DNA of 64,000 nucleotides from Yersinia rochesterensis (GTDB lineage Bacteria; Pseudomonadota; Gammaproteobacteria; Enterobacterales; Enterobacteriaceae): NCBI RefSeq assembly GCF_003600645.1, contig NZ_CP032482.1, positions 3,286,001 to 3,350,000 of the forward strand, read 5' to 3'. Shown piece by piece: positions 53,901 to 64,000 of this stretch (position 1 is its first letter; each line of letters starts with the position of its first letter). The notes under the pieces were generated by a model. It saw only the letters and a program-made list of their open reading frames with translations, ran no database searches and was not told where the DNA came from. The position numbers and the translations under genes were made by a program.

Positions 53901-54405
53901 CCAGATAGTAGCTGTCAGGGAAATGCTCTTGATAAAATTCAAGGCACAAATCAACCTGAGCCTGATTACCCCGCAGAATGAACTTGCCAACATCCCCCAT
54001 CCGGCCACCAGACAGCAGAATCAGGCCTTCTTTGTGCTTAATCAGCCAATCACGGTCAATGATAGGGCCAGCGGCACCATATCCGCGTTGATAAGCTTCA
54101 GAGATAAGCAAGGTAAGGTTTTGATAACCTTCATTATTACGTGCCAGAACAGTGAGGTGAGCTAATTCATCACCTAGAATTTCACTTTGCACGTAGAAGT
54201 CTGCGCCGATGATGGGTTTAACCCCAGCACCATGAGCGCTACCGTAGAATTTTACCAAGCCACATAGGTTGGTAAAGTCGGTAATGGCCAGAGCGGGCAT
54301 GCCTAGGGCAGCAGCTCTCTTCACCAAGGGTCCAATCTTGGCTAATCCATCGATCATGGAGTAATCGCTGTGAACACGCAGGTGGACAAAACGAGGTTCG
54401 GCCAT
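50923..54405 (-). CDS. dnaE: DnaE, DNA polymerase III alpha subunit
   Basis: Replicative polymerase catalytic subunit, 1160 residues from [20 protein letters not shown]; eleven codons upstream are open but unsupported. Order of parts: PHP domain (residues 1-270), palm and fingers with the catalytic aspartates in [14 protein letters not shown] (about residues 398-411) and further in [11 protein letters not shown] (about residue 555), the helix-hairpin-helix/beta-binding region (internal [12 protein letters not shown] clamp motif, about residues 920-928) and the OB fold ([19 protein letters not shown]). It lies between rnhB and accA. Confidence 0.98.
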
Positions 54406-54516
54406 ATCCAGATACCAGAAATTAGTGGATTGAATCATATCCCAAGCAATTCATTGCCAAGGAATCATACCCATACATTATGGATGTTGCTTTATTTTAT
54501 AGATGCAAGTCGCGGT

Positions 54517-55113
54517 TTACACTAAACCCAGCACACGCTTAACCGGGCCAAAACTGCGCCGATGATGTTCAGTTGCACCCAAAGCTGCCAATTTTTCCAA
54601 ATGGACAGCGGTTGGATAACCTTTATGTTGCGCGAAACCATATCCGGGAAATTGAAGGTCCAGCTCAGTCATTTCGCGATCACGGGTTACTTTGGCCAGA
54701 ATTGAAGCGGCGCTTATCTCAGCGACCCGACTGTCACCTTTCACTACAGCCAATGACGGCATAGCCAGCTTCGGACACCGATTACCGTCAATCAAGACAT
54801 AATCGGGGGCTATGTGCAGCCCTGCTACCGCCCTTTGCATTGCCAGCATAGTCGCGTGCAATATATTGAGATGATCAATTTCTTCTGGCTCAGCACGACC
54901 AAGGCTCCATGATAAGGCCTTGTCTGTAATTTCGTCATAAAGTGATAAACGGCGCTTTTCACTCAGTTTTTTCGAGTCGGCTAAACCCACAATTGGCCGT
55001 TTCGGATCGAGAATAACTGCAGCAGTAACAACGGCACCCACTAACGGGCCACGGCCCACTTCATCCACACCCGCAATCAGGTTTGCTTGTGGATAAATAA
55101 AGATATCAGTCAT
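54517..55113 (-). CDS. rnhB: RnhB, ribonuclease HII
   Basis: Removes single ribonucleotides and RNA from RNA/DNA hybrids. The 198-residue protein has the catalytic motif [16 protein letters not shown] (about residues 12-27), [19 protein letters not shown] and the [20 protein letters not shown] block with the remaining acidic residues. The start overlaps the end of lpxB by 4 bases. Confidence 0.97.
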   Translation of the reverse strand: MTDIFIYPQANLIAGVDEVGRGPLVGAVVTAAVILDPKRPIVGLADSKKLSEKRRLSLYDEITDKALSWSLGRAEPEEIDHLNILHATMLAMQRAVAGLHIAPDYVLIDGNRCPKLAMPSLAVVKGDSRVAEISAASILAKVTRDREMTELDLQFPGYGFAQHKGYPTAVHLEKLAALGATEHHRRSFGPVKRVLGLV

Positions 55114-56294
55114 CGTCCTGCTAACTCCAATACAGCCTGTGCCGCCTGCTCATCCGCACCACAGCGGATGCTCTGATGTAAGATCAGGAAGCGTTCTTTT
55201 AAGGCCTCAACCGCCTCTCCACCTTGCAATAAAGGCAGCAGCGCATCAGCTAGTTTCTGCGGTTGACACTCTTGTTGCAGCAACTCTGTCACTAGCTCTT
55301 CACCAGCCAACAAATTGGGCAATGAGACATAAGGAGTTTTAACCAACCGCTCGGCTAACCAGAATGTGAAAGGTTTCATACGATAACCAACGACCATTGG
55401 GCACTTGGCCAACATGCATTCTAATGCAGCAGTCCCGGAAGCCAATAACGTCGCATCAGCAGCAATCATCGCCAGACGGGCATTGCCATCAAGTAAATGT
55501 ACTGACAAATCCGGTGTAACTTCGGCCTTAATTCGCTCGAATTGCTCACGACGTTTGCTATTTACCAGCGGAACCAGCACTTCCAGATTGGGCAATTGTT
55601 GCTTCAGAATAGCTGCTGTGCGCAGAAAATCACCACTGAGCATTTCTACTTCAGAATGGCGACTACCCGGCAATAAAGCCAGACAAGGTGTATTGGGTGC
55701 AATGCCAAGCTCAGCTTTTGCCGCGTGTTTATCGGGAGCCAATGGCATAGTGTCCGCCATGGTATGGCCGATAAAACGGCAGGGAACATTAAAACGATCG
55801 TAAAACGCTTTTTCAAAAGGAAGGAAGGCGAGCACCATATCGGTCGCTTTGCCAATTTTGAAAACACGTTTTTGCCGCCAGGCCCACACCGATGGGCTGA
55901 CATAATGAACGGTTCGTATGCCACGCTGCTTCAAGCGCCCCTCGAGGGTAATATTGAAATCAGGAGCATCGATACCGACAAAAACATCCGGCGATAGCTC
56001 GCTAAAGCGTTGAGTCAGCTCCTTTCGGATTTTCAGTAGACGTGGCAGGCGCTCTAACACTTCAACAACGCCCATCACTGCCAATTCTTCCATCTCAAAC
56101 CAGGCTTCGCATCCTTCAGCTTGCATCAGAGGCCCAGCTACACCAACAAAGCGGGCATCAGGAACCTGAGCTTTCAGTGCACGAATCAATCCTGCACCTA
56201 AGATGTCGCCGGAGGTTTCACCGGCGACTAAACCTATAGTTAAAGGACGCCCGCCACTTGACGGTCGATCAACAGATAATGGGCTATTTTGCAT
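55110..56294 (-). CDS. lpxB: LpxB, lipid A disaccharide synthase
   Basis: Glycosyltransferase (GT19) that joins lipid X and UDP-diacylglucosamine to form the lipid A disaccharide at the inner membrane. It has 394 residues. Conserved segments are [20 protein letters not shown] (about residues 23-42), [20 protein letters not shown] and [11 protein letters not shown]. It starts 3 bases after lpxA and overlaps rnhB, an operon order shared with E. coli. Confidence 0.98.
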   Translation of the reverse strand: MQNSPLSVDRPSSGGRPLTIGLVAGETSGDILGAGLIRALKAQVPDARFVGVAGPLMQAEGCEAWFEMEELAVMGVVEVLERLPRLLKIRKELTQRFSELSPDVFVGIDAPDFNITLEGRLKQRGIRTVHYVSPSVWAWRQKRVFKIGKATDMVLAFLPFEKAFYDRFNVPCRFIGHTMADTMPLAPDKHAAKAELGIAPNTPCLALLPGSRHSEVEMLSGDFLRTAAILKQQLPNLEVLVPLVNSKRREQFERIKAEVTPDLSVHLLDGNARLAMIAADATLLASGTAALECMLAKCPMVVGYRMKPFTFWLAERLVKTPYVSLPNLLAGEELVTELLQQECQPQKLADALLPLLQGGEAVEALKERFLILHQSIRCGADEQAAQAVLELAGR

Positions 56295-56297
56295 AAG

Positions 56298-57086
56298 TCA
56301 GCGAATAATGCCGCGAGTCGAACGCGCAAAGAAATCAATGAATGCTTGAACTGATGGATGTTGTTCCGCCAATTCAGCAATTTCAGGTTTCACTTCATCC
56401 AATGTCCGGCCACTGCGATACAATAATTTGTATGCATTGCGGATAGCATGGAGTGATTCTTTGTCGAAACCACGGCGTTTTAACCCTTCGATATTGATAC
56501 CGAATGGTGTCGCATGGTTACCTTGAGCAATGACAAAAGGAGGCACATCCTGAGCTACACCAGAACAACCGCCCACCATCACATGCGCACCAATCACGCA
56601 GAATTGATGAATGGCAGTCATTCCGCCAATAATGGCAAAATCGTCGATTTCTACATGACCACCCAATGTTGCATTATTCGCAAGAATACAACGATTGCCA
56701 ATGATACAGTCATGGGCAATATGGGCATTAATCATCAGTAAATTATCGCTGCCTACTTTCGTTAATCCACCACCTTGCACGGTGCCTCGGTGGATAGAAA
56801 CACTTTCACGGATACGATTACGGTCACCGATTTCTACGCGAGTAGGCTCGCCAGCATATTTCAGATCCTGATTTGCTTCACCAATCGAAGCAAACTGATA
56901 AATCTGATTATCACTGCCGATTTTTGTTATTCCATTAACGACGACATGGGATTTCAGTTCCGTGCCAGCGCCGATTTCCACCTGGGATCCGACAAAGCAA
57001 AAAGGGCCAATACGAACGCCGGCGCCAATAACTGCACCTTCTTCGACGATAGAACTTGGATGGATAACGGCGGTTTTGTCAATCAC
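56298..57086 (-). CDS. lpxA: LpxA, UDP-GlcNAc acyltransferase
   Basis: First enzyme of lipid A synthesis, which adds 3-hydroxymyristate to UDP-GlcNAc from acyl-ACP. The 262-residue protein has a left-handed beta helix made of hexapeptide repeats ([14 protein letters not shown] onwards). The catalytic histidine is in [20 protein letters not shown] (about residues 119-138). The C-terminal helical part has the usual [20 protein letters not shown]. It follows fabZ by 3 bases. Confidence 0.98.
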   Translation of the reverse strand: MIDKTAVIHPSSIVEEGAVIGAGVRIGPFCFVGSQVEIGAGTELKSHVVVNGITKIGSDNQIYQFASIGEANQDLKYAGEPTRVEIGDRNRIRESVSIHRGTVQGGGLTKVGSDNLLMINAHIAHDCIIGNRCILANNATLGGHVEIDDFAIIGGMTAIHQFCVIGAHVMVGGCSGVAQDVPPFVIAQGNHATPFGINIEGLKRRGFDKESLHAIRNAYKLLYRSGRTLDEVKPEIAELAEQHPSVQAFIDFFARSTRGIIR

Positions 57087-57089
57087 GTA

Positions 57090-57596
57090 TCAGGACTCCT
57101 TAACGTCAGACTTTGCAACTTCAGACTTTGCAACTACAGCTGTTGCTGGTTTGCTGCGAGCACACATCATTGTTGCCGTACAAACGATTTCACCATCAAC
57201 TTTCGCAACACCAGTAAAACGAGTCAGACCACGGCGCTCTTTAACAAACTCAACTTCCATGATCATTTGATCGCCAGGCACTACTGGACGTTTAAAGCGA
57301 GCATCATCAATACCAGCAAAATAATAAAGCTCACCTGGTTCAAGTTTACCGCGGCTCTTAAACGCCAAAATCCCGGTAGCCTGAGCCATAGCTTCTAATA
57401 TCAGCACACCAGGGAAGATGGGCTTACCTGGGAAATGGCCTTGGAAAAATGGCTCGTTGAAAGAGACGTTCTTCACTGCACGCAGAAATTTCCCTTCCTC
57501 AAAATCAAGGACGCGATCTACCAGCAAAAACGGAAAACGGTGCGGGAGTAGATCCAGAATCTCTTCAATGTGCAGAGTATGAGTGTCAGTAGTCAA
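57090..57596 (-). CDS. fabZ: FabZ, 3-hydroxyacyl-ACP dehydratase with an extended C-terminal tail
   Basis: Dehydratase of fatty-acid elongation with a hot-dog fold. The active-site histidine and glutamate are in [20 protein letters not shown] (about residues 50-69); [13 protein letters not shown] is near the start. The protein has 168 residues against 151 in E. coli. The extra tail after MMCARSK reads [19 protein letters not shown] and is partly encoded by a 15-bp tandem duplication (57107-57136). The core is complete, so the enzyme should be active. It shares the lpxD-fabZ-lpxA-lpxB order. Confidence 0.96.
   Translation of the reverse strand: MTTDTHTLHIEEILDLLPHRFPFLLVDRVLDFEEGKFLRAVKNVSFNEPFFQGHFPGKPIFPGVLILEAMAQATGILAFKSRGKLEPGELYYFAGIDDARFKRPVVPGDQMIMEVEFVKERRGLTRFTGVAKVDGEIVCTATMMCARSKPATAVVAKSEVAKSDVKES
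57107..57136. repeat. 15-bp tandem duplication in the 3' end of fabZ
   Basis: Two near-identical 15-base units, GACTTTGCAACTTCA and GACTTTGCAACTACA, lie side by side in the last codons of fabZ and encode VAKSD/VAKSE-type repeats on the minus strand. Because the unit is five codons, copy-number change keeps the frame. Confidence 0.85.
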
Positions 57597-57758
57597 AATA
57601 CTCTTCCTGTCTAAAAACTGATGCTATCAACAACACGGCCTGCACTGCCCCAAAAGGGAGGCATTAGGCAGGCCGCAAATTAGGAACTCTTTACACTTAC
57701 TTTTGGCATCAATTGCCAATAAGTTTGATTATTTGCTCAGAGTTTCGGGCTTAAGTGA

Positions 57759-58781
57759 TTATTCTTTATCGATTTTGCGCTCAATCGCTTTTAAGCGTTT
57801 ATTAATTCCATCAATATTCATCACTAAAGCAGCTGTTTTGCGCCACACTTTATTGGGTTGTAGCGGAATACCGGAGGAGTATAACCCAGGTTCAGTGATT
57901 GGACGCATCACCATTCCCATTCCGGTGATTGTGACTTTGTCACAAATCTCCATATGACCATTGATCACACTTGCGCCGCCTATCATACAATAGCGTCCAA
58001 CTTTCAGACTACCTGCCATGATAACACCACCCGCAACCGCAGTATTGTCGCCAATCACAACGTTATGTGCAATCTGACATTGGTTATCAATGATGACGCC
58101 ATTACCAATAATCGTATTATCCAGCGCACCACGGTCAATTGTTGTACAAGCGCCAATCTCAACACGGTCGCCAATATGTACAGAACCAAGCTGCGGTATT
58201 TTTATCCAGTTGCCACGATCATTTGCATAGCCAAAACCATCTGCACCAATGACCGTACCGGATTGAATCAGACAGTTTTGCCCAATTACAACTTCATGAT
58301 AAACGGAGACATTGGCCCACAAACGGCTACCTGCACCAATGTGAGTATTCTTACCAATAAAACAGCCAGCACCGATAACTACGTTATCGCCCAGCACAAC
58401 ACCAGACTCTATCACTGCATTTGCACCGATAGATAAGTTCTCGCCCAACGTTGCCTGCGGAGAAATCACCGCACTTGGGGCAATATCTTGCGCAGGTTGA
58501 GGTGTGGTATCCATTATCTGTGCCATGCGTGCATAGGTTAAATATGGATTTTTAACCACCAGGGCAGCAGATTTACAGAAAGGTAAGTCAGCCTCAGTCA
58601 ACACCACCGCACCTGCATTGCAAGTTGCGAGTTGTTCTTGATAACGGCTGTTTGACAAGAATGTGATTTGCGAAGGCTCGGCAGAATGCATAGAAGCGAT
58701 GCCGGTGATGACCAGAGAGCCATCACCGTGCACCTGTGCATCCAACTGCTGGGCTAAATCAGCCAGTCGAATTGAAGGCAT
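57759..58781 (-). CDS. lpxD: LpxD, UDP-3-O-acylglucosamine N-acyltransferase
   Basis: Third enzyme of lipid A synthesis, adding the second 3-hydroxyacyl chain. The 340-residue protein has an N-terminal uridine-binding domain (residues 1-100), a hexapeptide-repeat beta helix ([15 protein letters not shown] onwards), the catalytic histidine in [20 protein letters not shown] (about residues 232-251) and a C-terminal helix ([15 protein letters not shown]). It starts 3 bases after skp. A 162-base gap without a gene separates it from fabZ. Confidence 0.97.
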   Translation of the reverse strand: MPSIRLADLAQQLDAQVHGDGSLVITGIASMHSAEPSQITFLSNSRYQEQLATCNAGAVVLTEADLPFCKSAALVVKNPYLTYARMAQIMDTTPQPAQDIAPSAVISPQATLGENLSIGANAVIESGVVLGDNVVIGAGCFIGKNTHIGAGSRLWANVSVYHEVVIGQNCLIQSGTVIGADGFGYANDRGNWIKIPQLGSVHIGDRVEIGACTTIDRGALDNTIIGNGVIIDNQCQIAHNVVIGDNTAVAGGVIMAGSLKVGRYCMIGGASVINGHMEICDKVTITGMGMVMRPITEPGLYSSGIPLQPNKVWRKTAALVMNIDGINKRLKAIERKIDKE

Positions 58782-58784
58782 GTT

Positions 58785-59282
58785 TTATTTAACCTGTTTC
58801 AGCACGTCAGCAGTGATATCTTTAGAAGGATCTGCATATGCAACAGCATTTGCATCAATCACTACGTCATAACCGCCTTTGCTAGCAACAGATTTAACAG
58901 CATCCTGAATACGGCTCAGAATTTTGTTACGCTCTTCCATCTGACGACGGCGATTATCTTGCTCAAAAGCCTGGGCTTTAGTAGAGAAAGTTTCACGCTG
59001 TTTCATTACGTCGTTTTCCAGCTTAGTACGATCACTAGCTTTCATGGTAGAACCGTCGCGCTGCAGTTTCTGCATTTTAGTCTGCAGATCGCGCTCCATT
59101 CCTTGCAGTTCGGTTGCACGGCCTTTGAATTCATTCTCCAGCTGTTTAGCTACGGTTTCACGCGCAGGTAATTGTTGGAAAATGCTGGAAACGTTAACAA
59201 TAGCAATCTTGTCTGCGGCTTGAACGCTGGCAGAAGCTGCCAATGCTAAACCAAGACCTGCGGCACACAACCACTTTTTCAC
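58785..59282 (-). CDS. skp: Skp, periplasmic chaperone for outer-membrane proteins
   Basis: Trimeric holdase that carries unfolded barrel proteins across the periplasm. I chose the GTG at 59280-59282 ([20 protein letters not shown]), because AAGGAG lies seven bases upstream and the signal peptide begins there; it gives 165 residues. The mature part ([15 protein letters not shown]) has long charged helices that form the tentacles, and ends in [12 protein letters not shown] as in E. coli. It lies between bamA and lpxD. Confidence 0.96.
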   Translation of the reverse strand: MKKWLCAAGLGLALAASASVQAADKIAIVNVSSIFQQLPARETVAKQLENEFKGRATELQGMERDLQTKMQKLQRDGSTMKASDRTKLENDVMKQRETFSTKAQAFEQDNRRRQMEERNKILSRIQDAVKSVASKGGYDVVIDANAVAYADPSKDITADVLKQVK

Positions 59283-59456
59283 TATAAACTCCTTACCATT
59301 ACCCGTTTGTGTCAGAGACACCTTGAAGTGCACTTAATACTGAATAATACCTAAGATAGCGCCAACCTGAGCCAACGCTACTTTAGGTTATTTCAACTAC
59401 CAGTGCTGTCTTTAAAATTCAGTGCTACTTAGCTAATCAATTACTTCGCCAAGCAA

Positions 59457-61844
59457 TTACCAAGTTTTACCGATGTTAAACTGGAATTGCTCTGACTTAT
59501 CGCCTTCGTAATCTTTAACTGGTTTAGCATATGAGAACACTAAAGGCCCCAATGGTGACATCCATTGTAGTGCCACACCGGCCGAGACACGAATATTACT
59601 GGCTTTACTGTAATCAGGAATACCTGCTGCTCGTGTTTGAGCGGTATTTTCCCAATTGGTATCCCATACGGTACCAGAGTCAATAAAGACTGAAGTGCGT
59701 ACAGAGTTCGAGTATTTCTCACTAATGAACGGTGTCGGTGTAATCAGTTCTATACTAGCCACCGCCATGGCGTTCCCCCCTACCGCATCGGTAGAGTTAT
59801 TAACTGTAGTCCCATTATTGGCGTAATACGCCGCTTTTGGACCAATGTTATTAGAACGGAAACCACGAACAGAGCTGGCACCACCGGCATAGAAGTTCTC
59901 GTAGAATGGCATTTCTTTCGAACCGATACCGCCACCGTAACCCAAGCGACCACGGCCCAACAGCACCCATGAACGATCTTCATCTAATGGCTGATATGCC
60001 GATGTATCGAATGTGACTTTGTAGAACTCATTATCTGAGCCAGGTACAGTCACTTTCGTATTCACCGAGGATTTCACACCCGAAGTTGGGAAGAAGCCAC
60101 GGTCAAGGTTGTTGTATGTCCAACCCATATTCAGCGTAAAGTCATCAGTAGTAAAGCCCGTACGCCCGGTGTAGTCAGGACGTTGACCTACTGACTCTAG
60201 ATAGCGCCACATCGCAACTTGTGGTTCCATATCAGACAGATCGTTGTGGACGTAACCTAAGCCAACACGCAATGAGTTATTCTCATTGATTGGGAAGCCT
60301 AAAGTACCGTCAACACCATAACTGCTGTTGGTATAACCGGATAAGTCTGCGTTATCTGCTTTAAAATCATTATAGAAGATACGCCCGCCCAGACTGACAC
60401 CGTCAACGGTGAAGTATGGGTCAGTTAAGGTAAACTCAGCATAGGTCTGGTAGTCGTTTTTCGTGCCGTTAATACCGACTGTATTACCCGTACCCAACCA
60501 GTTATCTTGCTGCACGCCAACCTGGAAGCTCACGCCACTTTCAGTACCGTAACCGATACCAAAGTTCAGACTACCCGTGTTTCGTTCCTTAACTTTGTAA
60601 GTCACATCGACCTGATCAGCCGTTCCTGGGACACGTTGAGTTTCAACATCAACAGTCTCGAAATAGCCTAAACGGTTCAGACGTTCTTTACCGGCTTCAA
60701 CTTGATCATTACCCAGCCATGCACCTTCCATTTGACGCATTTCACGGCGCAACACTGAGTCTTTACTGGTGTCATTGCCTTCGAAACGGACATTACGGAC
60801 ATAGAAACGGTTACCCGCATCTACATTGATATGCAATTTAACTGTTTTATCAGCATCGTTAATTTCAGGCTGAGATACGACGCGCGGATAAGCATAGCCA
60901 TAGCGACCCAACATCTTCTTGATGTCTTCTTCCATGCGCGTCACTTTACTGCCGTTAAACAGTTCACCCGGCTCAATCTTGGTCAGCTTATCCGCTTCAG
61001 ATTGATGGCCTGCAAGATTACCGCTCACCACCACGCTGTTAAGCTTGTATTGGTCGCCTTCAGTAATATTGATAGTGATATAGATGCCTTTTTTATCTGG
61101 CGTCAAACTCACTTGGGTTGAATCAATGTTAAACCGGGCATAACCACGATCCAGATAGAAACTGCGTAAGATTTCAAGGTCACCAGCCAGTTTCTGCTTC
61201 TGATATTTACGATCACCGACCACGTTCCACCATGGCACTTCATCGCGCAATTGGAAGCGCGAGATAAGTTCATCAGTTGTGAAACTGTGGTTACCTACGA
61301 TGTTGATCTGCTGAATTTTTGCAGATACACCCTCGGTAAAGACCAATTTTAGATCAACACGATTACGCGGCAATGGAGTAACAACAGCCTTCACTGAAGC
61401 ACTGTATTTACCCACACTGTAGTAGAAGTCTTCGAGTCCTTTTTCAATGTTGGATATAGTGGTACGGTCCAGGGCTTCGCCAACCCGGACGCCAGAGGCC
61501 TCCAGATTCTGCTTAAGCATGTCATCTTTCACCGCTTTATTACCGGAGAAAGTGATGCTGGCAATCGTTGGGCGTTCTTTGACTTGAACAATCAGCGTAT
61601 CACCATCGCGCAGGACGCGAACGTCCTCGAAGTTGCCTGTAGCAAACAACGCACGGATAGTTTGACCGATGTCATCATCACTGACGGTATCGCCTACGCG
61701 AACCGGCATATTAAGTAACGCCGCACCGACGGCGACCCGTTGCAGGCCTTCGAAATGAATATCTTTCACTACGAACCCGTCTGCACCGTATACGGTGGCG
61801 CTGCCAAACAGCAGCGACGCTATGAGCAACTTTTTCATCGCCAT
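59457..61844 (-). CDS. bamA: BamA, outer-membrane beta-barrel assembly factor
   Basis: Core of the BAM complex that inserts beta-barrel proteins in the outer membrane. The 795-residue protein has a signal peptide ([20 protein letters not shown]), five POTRA domains (about residues 24-420) and a 16-strand barrel. The loop-6 motif [13 protein letters not shown] is conserved, and the C-terminus ends FNIGKTW with an aromatic residue, the usual BAM signal. It lies 36 bases after rseP. Confidence 0.98.
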   Translation of the reverse strand: MAMKKLLIASLLFGSATVYGADGFVVKDIHFEGLQRVAVGAALLNMPVRVGDTVSDDDIGQTIRALFATGNFEDVRVLRDGDTLIVQVKERPTIASITFSGNKAVKDDMLKQNLEASGVRVGEALDRTTISNIEKGLEDFYYSVGKYSASVKAVVTPLPRNRVDLKLVFTEGVSAKIQQINIVGNHSFTTDELISRFQLRDEVPWWNVVGDRKYQKQKLAGDLEILRSFYLDRGYARFNIDSTQVSLTPDKKGIYITINITEGDQYKLNSVVVSGNLAGHQSEADKLTKIEPGELFNGSKVTRMEEDIKKMLGRYGYAYPRVVSQPEINDADKTVKLHINVDAGNRFYVRNVRFEGNDTSKDSVLRREMRQMEGAWLGNDQVEAGKERLNRLGYFETVDVETQRVPGTADQVDVTYKVKERNTGSLNFGIGYGTESGVSFQVGVQQDNWLGTGNTVGINGTKNDYQTYAEFTLTDPYFTVDGVSLGGRIFYNDFKADNADLSGYTNSSYGVDGTLGFPINENNSLRVGLGYVHNDLSDMEPQVAMWRYLESVGQRPDYTGRTGFTTDDFTLNMGWTYNNLDRGFFPTSGVKSSVNTKVTVPGSDNEFYKVTFDTSAYQPLDEDRSWVLLGRGRLGYGGGIGSKEMPFYENFYAGGASSVRGFRSNNIGPKAAYYANNGTTVNNSTDAVGGNAMAVASIELITPTPFISEKYSNSVRTSVFIDSGTVWDTNWENTAQTRAAGIPDYSKASNIRVSAGVALQWMSPLGPLVFSYAKPVKDYEGDKSEQFQFNIGKTW

Positions 61845-61880
61845 CGTTGTTATGCGTTCTTCCTAACCTATCCCCTGCCG

Positions 61881-63236
61881 TTAAAGACGGGAGAAATCAT
61901 TGAAAAGTGCAAGCCCCATTAATAACACCAGCAAAATCGAGCCGATGCGATAACTGAAGTCCTGTACTCGCTCAGAAACCGGCCCACCCTTCAGCTTTTC
62001 TATCGCCAGGAAGAGCAGATGTCCACCATCTAACACCGGTAACGGGAACAAATTGATAATGCCCAAGTTGACACTGATAAGTGCCAAAAACATCAGGTAA
62101 TACACCAACCCGTACTCAGCTGAAACCCCAGCACCTTGTGCAATAGATATCGGGCCACTCAAGTTATTCAGCTTAACATCACCAGTAATCAGTTTACCCA
62201 ACATGCTTACCGTCAAATGCATCAACTGCCAGGTTTTATCCCCAGCTTGGTAGAGTGCGGTGAACGGGCCATATTGGCGAATCGTTTTATATTCATCCGG
62301 AAGCGGTATAACTTTCGGCACTACACCCGCAAAACCTTCACTGCGGTTTTCTCCAACCGATTTTGTATCTGGTATCAAGGTTAAAGACAAGGGGGTACCA
62401 CCCCTTTCAATATCTAACACCAGCGCTTTACCGGGGTTATCTCGAACTTGTAAAACAAATGATTGCCAACGATCCAGCAACTGGCCGTTAACTTTAACTA
62501 TCCTATCCCCTGCTTGTAAACCCGCCTTTTGTGCCGCTGACCCTGGTTGGACTTCTGCCAAGACGGATTCAATCTGCGGGCCACGCGGAATAATGCCTAA
62601 CGCAACCACGGGATCTTGTTTATCTGGCTCAAATTGCCACTGACGCAAATCCAAGGTCTTTTGCACCACGTTAGCAGAGCCAAATGGAGCAACACCGACT
62701 TGTGCTTGCTTATCGCCAATTTTACTGATTAAAGCCAAACGAACAGAATCCCAATCAGGCGTTTCGATGCCATCTACAGACTTAAGTTCCATTCCTGGAG
62801 AAATATTGGCTTGCGCAGCAATGGATTGTGGCGAAATATCACCCACAACCGGACGCACACTTGGCACGCCAATGATAAACACCAGCCAGTAAGCAATGAT
62901 AGCAAAAAGGAAGTTAGCAATAGGGCCCGCGCTGACGATTGCCGCACGTTGTAAAATGGTTTTATTGTTAAAAGATTGATGGCGGAGCTCCGGAGCAACA
63001 GCCTCTACGCGCTCATCCAACATTTTAACGTAGCCACCCAATGGGATGAGGGCGATAACATACTCGGTTCCCTGACGATCAGTTCTACGCCATAACGCTT
63101 TACCAAAACCAATCGAAAAGCGTTCGACACGGACACCACAGCGCCGTGCCACCCAAAAGTGGCCAAACTCATGCACTGTAATTAAGATCCCCAGTGCGAT
63201 AATAAACGCGGCCAGGCTCCAGAGTATGCTCATCAT
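61881..63236 (-). CDS. rseP: RseP, site-2 zinc metalloprotease of the sigma-E pathway
   Basis: Inner-membrane protease that makes the second cut in the anti-sigma factor RseA. It has 451 residues. The zinc motif is [14 protein letters not shown] (His, Glu, His at about residues 22-26), two PDZ domains lie between (about residues 125-310), and the third metal ligand is in [16 protein letters not shown] (about residues 395-410). The start MMSILW aligns with MLSFLW in E. coli. It follows cdsA by 28 bases. Confidence 0.97.
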   Translation of the reverse strand: MMSILWSLAAFIIALGILITVHEFGHFWVARRCGVRVERFSIGFGKALWRRTDRQGTEYVIALIPLGGYVKMLDERVEAVAPELRHQSFNNKTILQRAAIVSAGPIANFLFAIIAYWLVFIIGVPSVRPVVGDISPQSIAAQANISPGMELKSVDGIETPDWDSVRLALISKIGDKQAQVGVAPFGSANVVQKTLDLRQWQFEPDKQDPVVALGIIPRGPQIESVLAEVQPGSAAQKAGLQAGDRIVKVNGQLLDRWQSFVLQVRDNPGKALVLDIERGGTPLSLTLIPDTKSVGENRSEGFAGVVPKVIPLPDEYKTIRQYGPFTALYQAGDKTWQLMHLTVSMLGKLITGDVKLNNLSGPISIAQGAGVSAEYGLVYYLMFLALISVNLGIINLFPLPVLDGGHLLFLAIEKLKGGPVSERVQDFSYRIGSILLVLLMGLALFNDFSRL

Positions 63237-63264
63237 ATTCCCTAAACTCCCCGTCAGTGACGGA

Positions 63265-64000
63265 TTAAAACACTAACAGCATTAAGCAGGCAAATACCGG
63301 CACAGCTGCGGTCAGGCTATCGATACGATCCAGTATCCCACCATGACCAGGAATCAAATGACCACTGTCTTTGATTCCCGCTTCACGTTTAAACATACTT
63401 TCGGTCAAATCGCCGAGTACCGAGGCCAATGCAGCGACCACGGAACAGATTAACAGTTTTTCGGGGATGATATCCAATGGAGCATATCGACCAAACAACC
63501 ATGATATCAGAGCTGATGTCAGTAAACCGCCAATTAATCCTTCCCACGTTTTACCCGGTGAGACTTTAGGCGCTAATTTATGTTTACCGAACAATTTACC
63601 GAACATGTAGGCGCCAGAATCAGCTCCCCACACCAGCAGCATCACATAAAGCAGCCACCAAGCACCAATATTATGGTCCAGCTCGTAGCCATACTGGCGT
63701 AGTGCGACCATTCCCCAGAAGAATGGGACAATGGTCAGGATGCCGAAAACTATACGCAACAGACGTGAATCGCGCCAAAATACCGCAGAGCGTGGGTAAG
63801 TAAGCACCAACAGCAATGCAGCGATCCACCAGCCTATAGAAAGCCAGAGAGGCACGCTCACTTGTGGAAGATGAGCTGAATGTTGGTAGGCCGGGAGGCT
63901 AAGCAACATTGAGACCAGTAAAAAACCACACAGTATGGCTAGCCAAATACGCTGAGAACGACTGGCAAACCCGGCTAATTGCCCCCATTCCCAAGCGGCA
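63265..64000 (-). CDS. cdsA: CdsA, CDP-diglyceride synthase (5' end outside window)
   Basis: Integral membrane enzyme that makes CDP-diacylglycerol from phosphatidate and CTP, the substrate of PssA. The window holds about 244 C-terminal residues. The frame stays open to base 64000 ([20 protein letters not shown] at the edge), so about 37 residues are missing by comparison with E. coli. The family signature [19 protein letters not shown] then [14 protein letters not shown] is near the C-terminus. Confidence 0.96.
   Translation of the reverse strand, partial: AAWEWGQLAGFASRSQRIWLAILCGFLLVSMLLSLPAYQHSAHLPQVSVPLWLSIGWWIAALLLVLTYPRSAVFWRDSRLLRIVFGILTIVPFFWGMVALRQYGYELDHNIGAWWLLYVMLLVWGADSGAYMFGKLFGKHKLAPKVSPGKTWEGLIGGLLTSALISWLFGRYAPLDIIPEKLLICSVVAALASVLGDLTESMFKREAGIKDSGHLIPGHGGILDRIDSLTAAVPVFACLMLLVF

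Noticed and set aside
56775..57398. 207-codon plus-strand frame opposite lpxA and fabZ
   Set aside because: It is antisense to two well-conserved genes, and its composition is explained by their codon use.
57954..58436. 160-codon frame opposite lpxD
   Set aside because: Mirror of the hexapeptide repeats of LpxD; the composition is low-complexity and no start signal is seen.

Overview
This window is chromosomal DNA from an enterobacterium, almost certainly a Yersinia. The proteins are close to their Escherichia coli counterparts. Gene blocks from several E. coli map positions are joined, a complete methionine-salvage (mtn) cluster and a Na+-translocating NQR operon are present, and four intergenic gaps carry one family of Yersinia-type dispersed palindromic repeats. 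The species cannot be fixed from the sequence alone. A pertussis/cholera-type toxin locus like ytxAB of Y. enterocolitica suggests that species group.

Layout: (1) 1-5143, nqrA-F on the minus strand, with nqrF cut by the window edge. (2) 5615-10570, dpaA, yafJ, gmhA and fadE, ordered as in E. coli, with a FadR box before fadE. (3) 10685-17232, methionine salvage: mtnK/mtnA divergent, mtnBCD, then mtnE-mtnU. MetJ operators lie in both divergent gaps. (4) 17308-23570, an intact ygaY-like MFS gene, ygaZH, and emrR-emrA-emrB, with the decayed tail of an outer-membrane efflux gene between emrR and emrA. (5) 23779-31271, yfiF, trxC, tapT, pat, pssA, yfiM. (6) 31443-36698, a complete minus-strand rRNA operon (16S, tRNA-Ile, tRNA-Ala, 23S, 5S) with tandem P1/P2 promoters at 36949-37082. 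(7) 37132-48339, gmhB, MetJ-controlled metNIQ, rcsF-trmO, proS, nlpE, arfB-yaeQ, yaeP-rof, a small cytochrome c, tilS and yaeR. (8) 48340-49925, an AT-rich insertion where E. coli has ldcC. It carries A and B subunit genes of an AB-type ADP-ribosylating toxin, both broken by frameshifts. (9) 49951-64000, the envelope/replication cluster cdsA-rseP-bamA-skp-lpxD-fabZ-lpxA-lpxB-rnhB-dnaE-accA, transcribed leftward.

The rRNA operon joins a flank that in E. coli borders rrnG (yfiM, at the 5S end) to one that borders rrnH (gmhB, at the 16S end). This is the signature of recombination between rRNA operons. Methionine uptake (metNIQ) and salvage (mtn) are tied together by matching MetJ boxes.

The most interesting part is the toxin locus. 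The A subunit keeps the recognisable ADP-ribosyltransferase residues, and one added C in a five-C run would restore its reading frame. The B-subunit gene has a signal peptide fused out of frame to a cholera-toxin-B-like fold. Dyad symmetries upstream look like operators.
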